Assembly (NCBI GenBank): GCA_900552735.1
Contig: USBA01000064.1
Coordinates: 1-10,127 of the forward strand
Direction: 5' to 3'
Source: an uncultured Collinsella sp.
GTDB lineage: Bacteria; Actinomycetota; Coriobacteriia; Coriobacteriales; Coriobacteriaceae
DNA: 10,127 nucleotides
Below the pieces are notes generated by a model. It saw nothing but the letters and a program-made list of their open reading frames with translations. It did not search any database and had not been told where the DNA came from. Shown here piece by piece: positions 7,711 through 10,127 of this stretch. Each line of letters begins with the position of its first letter. Positions within the stretch are counted from its first letter, which is position 1. A program made the position numbers and the translations under genes.

Positions 7711-9560
7711 GAAAGATCACTCTCCGTATAGGTTCTTTGGTATCCGAGCAAATATAGGCATATCCCAACGATTATAGAGGATAGGATTCCCGTAACCGCC
7801 GCCTTGGCGACGACCGGGCCCGCAAGGCTGGCAATTTCCATATGGTGTGCAAGACAAAACGATACGGCCGAGCCGATGCCGGCGACGGCAATTGCGACGA
7901 TGGCGGCAAGGTTCGATCCCTGCTCGGCGCGCTTGGCATGAGCATTGAGCAGCAGCGATGTTGCCGCGGCTATTGCTGCAACCAGCACGATTGCAGCGAG
8001 AAGGAGCGCGTCTCCCAGCGCTGCGACGACATTGCTAAGCCCCAGTACGCCTCCCGCAGAGAGAGCCGCTGCGGCAAGGCGGGCAAAGAGTGCGCCCATG
8101 CCCGTGGCCGCCGCTGCGCTTGCCGGGCCGAGCCAAAACGCCGCGATGCTCGTGGCGGCTCCGGCGGCAAGGAGGGCGTCGCCGGTTAGGCAACCCAGCG
8201 CAAGCGCGCAGGTGAGCGTCGCGCTCGCAGCCGCCTCGGTGCGTCCCCAAGCAATCCACCAACCGGACATGGCAGCGGCAAAAATGACCGCGACCGGCAG
8301 CATCGACAGGATGCCCTGCGCCTGCATGGTGGCGTTGGCCATGAGCACCAAAAAGCCCACGGCCGAGATGGCCGAGCCAATCTGCGGGGCCAAGCCTGCC
8401 GCCGCGCCAATGGCGACGGCCGCCACGACCAGCCCGGGAAGCGTCGCGACGCCGGCTGTCTGCATAAGCAAAAAGCTGAAGGCTCCGCATGAGAGCGCCG
8501 AGATGCCGCGCATGGTGTAATTGCGTGCGCGGCCCCAGCGCGTGCCCGCCCAGCCAAGTGCGGGGTCGACCTCGACGGTGTCATCCTCGTAGCTCGATGG
8601 CTCGATATCATCTGCCGCGCACTCGTCATTCGAAAGCTCGCCTACCATCTGCTCCAAGCTGCGACGGCCTTCGCGCACGCTCCCCAAGCCGGCAAGGAGT
8701 CGGTCGCAGAATGCCTCGATGCTATCGGGGCGGTCTTGCGGCATGGGGGAGAGAGCGCTCATGAGCGCCGCCTCGGCCCCCGGGGGAAAGTGAGGGATCA
8801 GTTCGCTGGGATAGGTGGCGCCGCCGATGATGCGGTCGAGCGAGTCGGCAGGCGTGGCCGCCATAAAGGGGGCACTGCCGCACAGGCCCTCGTAGATCAC
8901 GCAGGCAAGGGCAAAGACATCGGCGCGTTCGTCGACCGTGCCGGTCTCGATATCGAGCTGCTCGGGCGGCATGTAGCCGATGGTGCCGCCGCGCGAGCCG
9001 CCAAAGCCACCGGCGGACGACAGTCGCGCCATGCCAAAGTCGGTGATCTTTACATTGCCCGAATGGTCGATAAGCACATTGGCGGGCTTTATGTCCAGAT
9101 GAAGCACGCCGTTTGCATGGGCAAAGGTGAGTGCCTGACCCAGCGCGTCGGCAATGGCCGCGGCCTCGTCAAAGGTGAGCGAGTGGCCGTCCACGCGATG
9201 CAAAAACTCGGCCAACGACATACCGTCGACATACTCCATGACCAGGTAGGCATAGGCGGTGTCGTGCGTAAAGTCGATAACCTGCACGATATTGGGATGT
9301 TGAAGCATGGCGGCGGTATGCGCCTCGCGCAGCACGTCCATGATGTCGCTGGCGGGCATGCCGGCGCCGTTGATAAGGGGGATGCGCTTAATGGCCACGC
9401 GACGGCGCAGATGCGTGTCGCGGCAAATCTCGATGGAGCCAAAACCGCCGGTCGCAAGCGTCTCGAGCGGCTGGTACCGCTTGAGCAGCTCGCGAGAGCT
9501 AGTGCCCTCCAAGGGAACGTCCGGCGAGAACCGGGCGGTATGTTGCGAGAAAAGCGGCAT
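7707..9560 (-). CDS. Ser/Thr protein kinase with polytopic membrane C-terminal domain
   Basis: Hanks-type Ser/Thr kinase and first gene of the leftward cluster. Counting from the ATG at 9560 it has 617 residues. The kinase domain is at about 28-290: ATGGFGSIE (37-45), VAIK with K58, E79 in the C-helix, catalytic loop HLDIKPAN (154-161; D156, N161), DFG (174-176) and MPPEQ (197-201). The usual HRD arginine is leucine, so it is a non-RD kinase; other catalytic residues are present, so it is probably active. An acidic segment (about 308-332) leads into roughly 260 residues that are almost entirely hydrophobic, Ala-rich, with about 8-11 possible membrane helices and no PASTA repeats. I recognise no family for this half. 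GAGGG sits 6 nt before the ATG at 9560, whereas an in-frame TTG at 9566 abuts it, so I chose the ATG. It may do the job PknA has in related loci, but membership in the PknA family is not shown. Confidence 0.93.
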   Translation of the reverse strand: MPLFSQHTARFSPDVPLEGTSSRELLKRYQPLETLATGGFGSIEICRDTHLRRRVAIKRIPLINGAGMPASDIMDVLREAHTAAMLQHPNIVQVIDFTHDTAYAYLVMEYVDGMSLAEFLHRVDGHSLTFDEAAAIADALGQALTFAHANGVLHLDIKPANVLIDHSGNVKITDFGMARLSSAGGFGGSRGGTIGYMPPEQLDIETGTVDERADVFALACVIYEGLCGSAPFMAATPADSLDRIIGGATYPSELIPHFPPGAEAALMSALSPMPQDRPDSIEAFCDRLLAGLGSVREGRRSLEQMVGELSNDECAADDIEPSSYEDDTVEVDPALGWAGTRWGRARNYTMRGISALSCGAFSFLLMQTAGVATLPGLVVAAVAIGAAAGLAPQIGSAISAVGFLVLMANATMQAQGILSMLPVAVIFAAAMSGWWIAWGRTEAAASATLTCALALGCLTGDALLAAGAATSIAAFWLGPASAAAATGMGALFARLAAAALSAGGVLGLSNVVAALGDALLLAAIVLVAAIAAATSLLLNAHAKRAEQGSNLAAIVAIAVAGIGSAVSFCLAHHMEIASLAGPVVAKAAVTGILSSIIVGICLYLLGYQRTYTESDLS

Positions 9561-9566
9561 GGCCAA

Positions 9567-9571
9567 CCCTC
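9567..9571 (-). promoter_or_regulatory. Ribosome binding site that sets the kinase start at 9560
   Basis: GAGGG on the minus strand, 6 nt before the ATG at 9560. A TTG in frame at 9566-9564 touches the site directly and would leave no spacer, so the shorter protein is preferred. Confidence 0.65.
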
Positions 9572-9640
9572 GTGCGTTTAAAGTTCGTTTGCGAGCGGCG
9601 GGCGCGGGGCCGAGCCGTTCGCGGTGGCATAGATGCTGCT

Positions 9641-9649
9641 AGTGTAGCA
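9641..9649 (-). promoter_or_regulatory. Candidate extended -10 promoter of the kinase-fha-pstP-synthase cluster
   Basis: TGCTACACT on the minus strand: a TGn element directly before TACACT (5 of 6 matches to TATAAT). No TTGACA-like -35 is seen 16-18 bp upstream, which is usual for extended -10 promoters. Initiation about 7 nt downstream would leave an untranslated leader of roughly 75 nt before the ATG at 9560. It is the best promoter-like match in the kinase upstream region, but it is a match by eye only. Confidence 0.5.
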
Positions 9650-9714
9650 CGCTCAGGCGGATGGCGAGGATGGCGGGATGCGAGGCTGCCTGTCTGGCTT
9701 GGCCTTCGTCTCGA

Positions 9715-9774
9715 CCCATCCGGAAAGCGCGCCCCAGTTTGCGGCCAAATACTGGGACACGCTTTCCGAATGGG
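9715..9774. repeat. Palindrome 1 of 3 (24-bp arms, 12-bp loop)
   Basis: Arms 9715-9738 and 9751-9774 are inverted copies differing at three positions. At all three the plus-strand pairing would be C with A, while the minus-strand RNA would have G-U wobbles, so a leftward transcript could fold into an uninterrupted 24-bp stem. The half-sites read GGAAAGCGCGCCCCAGT and GGAAAGCGTGTCCCAGT. There is no T-run after the stem, so it does not look like a simple terminator. Confidence 0.85.
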
Positions 9775-9783
9775 GTGTGCTGC

Positions 9784-9829
9784 GGAAACTGCGTCCCAGA
9801 ATATTGACTCAGAACGGGATACAGTTTCC
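9784..9829. repeat. Palindrome 2 of 3 (14-bp arms, 18-bp loop)
   Basis: Arms GGAAACTGCGTCCC (9784-9797) and GGGATACAGTTTCC (9816-9829) are inverted copies with two differences. The half-sites match those of palindrome 1 in the GGAAA start, a central G and the CCC end, and the centre lies 62 bp from the first centre. Confidence 0.75.
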
Positions 9830-9845
9830 AGATCGACGCTCAAAA

Positions 9846-9882
9846 GGAAACCGCATCCCGCTTTGATGCGGGGACTGCGGAC
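9846..9882. repeat. Palindrome 3 of 3 (degenerate right half)
   Basis: The left half GGAAACCGCATCCCG (9846-9860) is a clear sixth-sense match to the other half-sites, while the right half (9869-9882, read inverted as GTCCGCAGTCCCCG) has drifted. A tighter alternative stem pairs CCGCATC (9851-9857) with GATGCGG (9865-9871). The centre is about 58 bp from palindrome 2, keeping roughly the same spacing. Confidence 0.6.
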
Positions 9883-9976
9883 AAAAGCTGAACCGTGATC
9901 TGGCTCGGATTGGAGTTCGCCTGAATCGTTGATGCTGGCTGGTGTGGGCGTGGAGATAAACGAGCAGCCCGAGCGA

Positions 9977-9982
9977 TATAAT
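9977..9982 (+). promoter_or_regulatory. TATAAT -10 box of the rightward gene
   Basis: Perfect TATAAT, 20 nt before the ATG at 10002. Initiation about 7 nt downstream gives a leader of roughly 13 nt that still contains the GGAGG ribosome site (9993-9997). No good -35 is visible at 16-18 bp. Confidence 0.55.
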
Positions 9983-10001
9983 GACACGCTATGGAGGTCA
10001 T

Positions 10002-10127
10002 ATGCTCTTTTCCCGCTGTTCTGCCACATCTGCTTTCGCCATTGCGCTCGTCGTAATGGCGGTTACCCCTTATCACCGGTTTTCATCTTCAATCGGCTTG
10101 GCATCAGGTGCAATGACCTGGCTCGTT
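10002..10127 (+). CDS. Partial rightward gene of unknown function with hydrophobic N-terminus
   Basis: Forty-two codons run open to the right edge from an ATG preceded by GGAGG with a 4-nt spacer and a perfect TATAAT 20 nt upstream, which together make a real gene start likely. The product begins MLFSRCSATSAFAIALVVMA, a short basic start followed by a hydrophobic core (about 10-20), as in a signal peptide or first membrane helix; a second mildly hydrophobic stretch appears at about 30-42. Base composition is visibly less GC-rich than the leftward cluster. I do not recognise a family. It is divergent from the kinase cluster and need not be functionally related. Confidence 0.6.
   Translation, partial: MLFSRCSATSAFAIALVVMAVTPYHRFSSSIGLASGAMTWLV

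Larger units (their letters stand above)
9561..10001. other. Divergent intergenic region with palindromes and two promoters
   Basis: 441 bp without a credible gene. From left to right it holds the kinase leader and its candidate promoter (to about 9649), a plain stretch, three consecutive imperfect palindromes (9715-9882), about 90 bp with no feature I can name, and the TATAAT box of the rightward gene. The palindromes lie upstream of both start points, so neither promoter would transcribe them. Short open frames crossing this region change character at the palindromes and lack ribosome sites; I do not call them genes. Confidence 0.6.

Noticed and set aside
9561..9566. TTG at 9566 as the kinase start
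   Set aside because: It abuts the GAGGG site with no spacer; the ATG six bases on is well placed.
9715..9774. Palindrome 1 as a Rho-independent terminator
   Set aside because: No T-run follows on either strand, and both flanking genes point away from it, so there is no transcript to end.
9678..9866. 62-residue rightward reading frame
   Set aside because: It runs through the palindromes, lacks a ribosome site, and its residues are explained by the repeat sequence.
9715..9882. Regularly spaced repeats as a CRISPR array
   Set aside because: Units are palindromes with diverged arms in alternating orientation, not identical direct repeats with unique spacers, and no cas gene is present.
9499..10029. 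176-residue minus-strand frame upstream of the kinase
   Set aside because: It overlaps the kinase start in another frame, crosses the promoters and palindromes, and shows no protein-like features.

Overview
The window is a high-GC actinobacterial segment holding the conserved Ser/Thr-phosphorylation and peptidoglycan-synthesis locus. The gene set and order resemble fhaA-fhaB-pstP-rodA-pbpA-pknA-pknB of Mycobacterium and relatives. Details such as a fused SEDS-PBP, and a polytopic kinase at the head of the cluster instead of pknA next to pknB, point to a divergent member. My best guess is Coriobacteriia (a Collinsella-like gut anaerobe); this is inference from gene content, since no rRNA or other marker is present.

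Layout: six genes are read leftward from about 9560 to the left edge. They are a Ser/Thr kinase with a multi-pass membrane C-terminus (9560-7707), fhaA (7710-6697), fhaB (6690-6274), a PP2C phosphatase pstP with a long disordered N-terminal extension (6277-4379), a fused RodA/FtsW-type glycosyltransferase plus class B penicillin-binding protein (4362-1492), and pknB (from 1359, cut by the left edge inside its second PASTA repeat). Four of the five junctions are 4-bp overlaps or gaps of at most 16 bp, so this is almost certainly one transcription unit. The fifth is a 132-bp gap before pknB. An extended -10 promoter lies upstream of the first kinase.

The right end (9561-10001) is a divergent intergenic region. 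It holds three consecutive imperfect palindromes built from six related half-sites, followed by a perfect TATAAT and the first 42 codons of a rightward gene of unknown function with a hydrophobic N-terminus.

Working model: two membrane kinases phosphorylate targets, two FHA proteins read phosphothreonine, the PP2C phosphatase resets the system, and the output is the fused glycan polymerase/crosslinker. PASTA repeats on PknB would sense cell-wall fragments. The most unusual items are the single-chain SEDS-PBP synthase, the polytopic kinase with HLD in place of HRD, the ~245-residue extension of the phosphatase, and the palindrome array.
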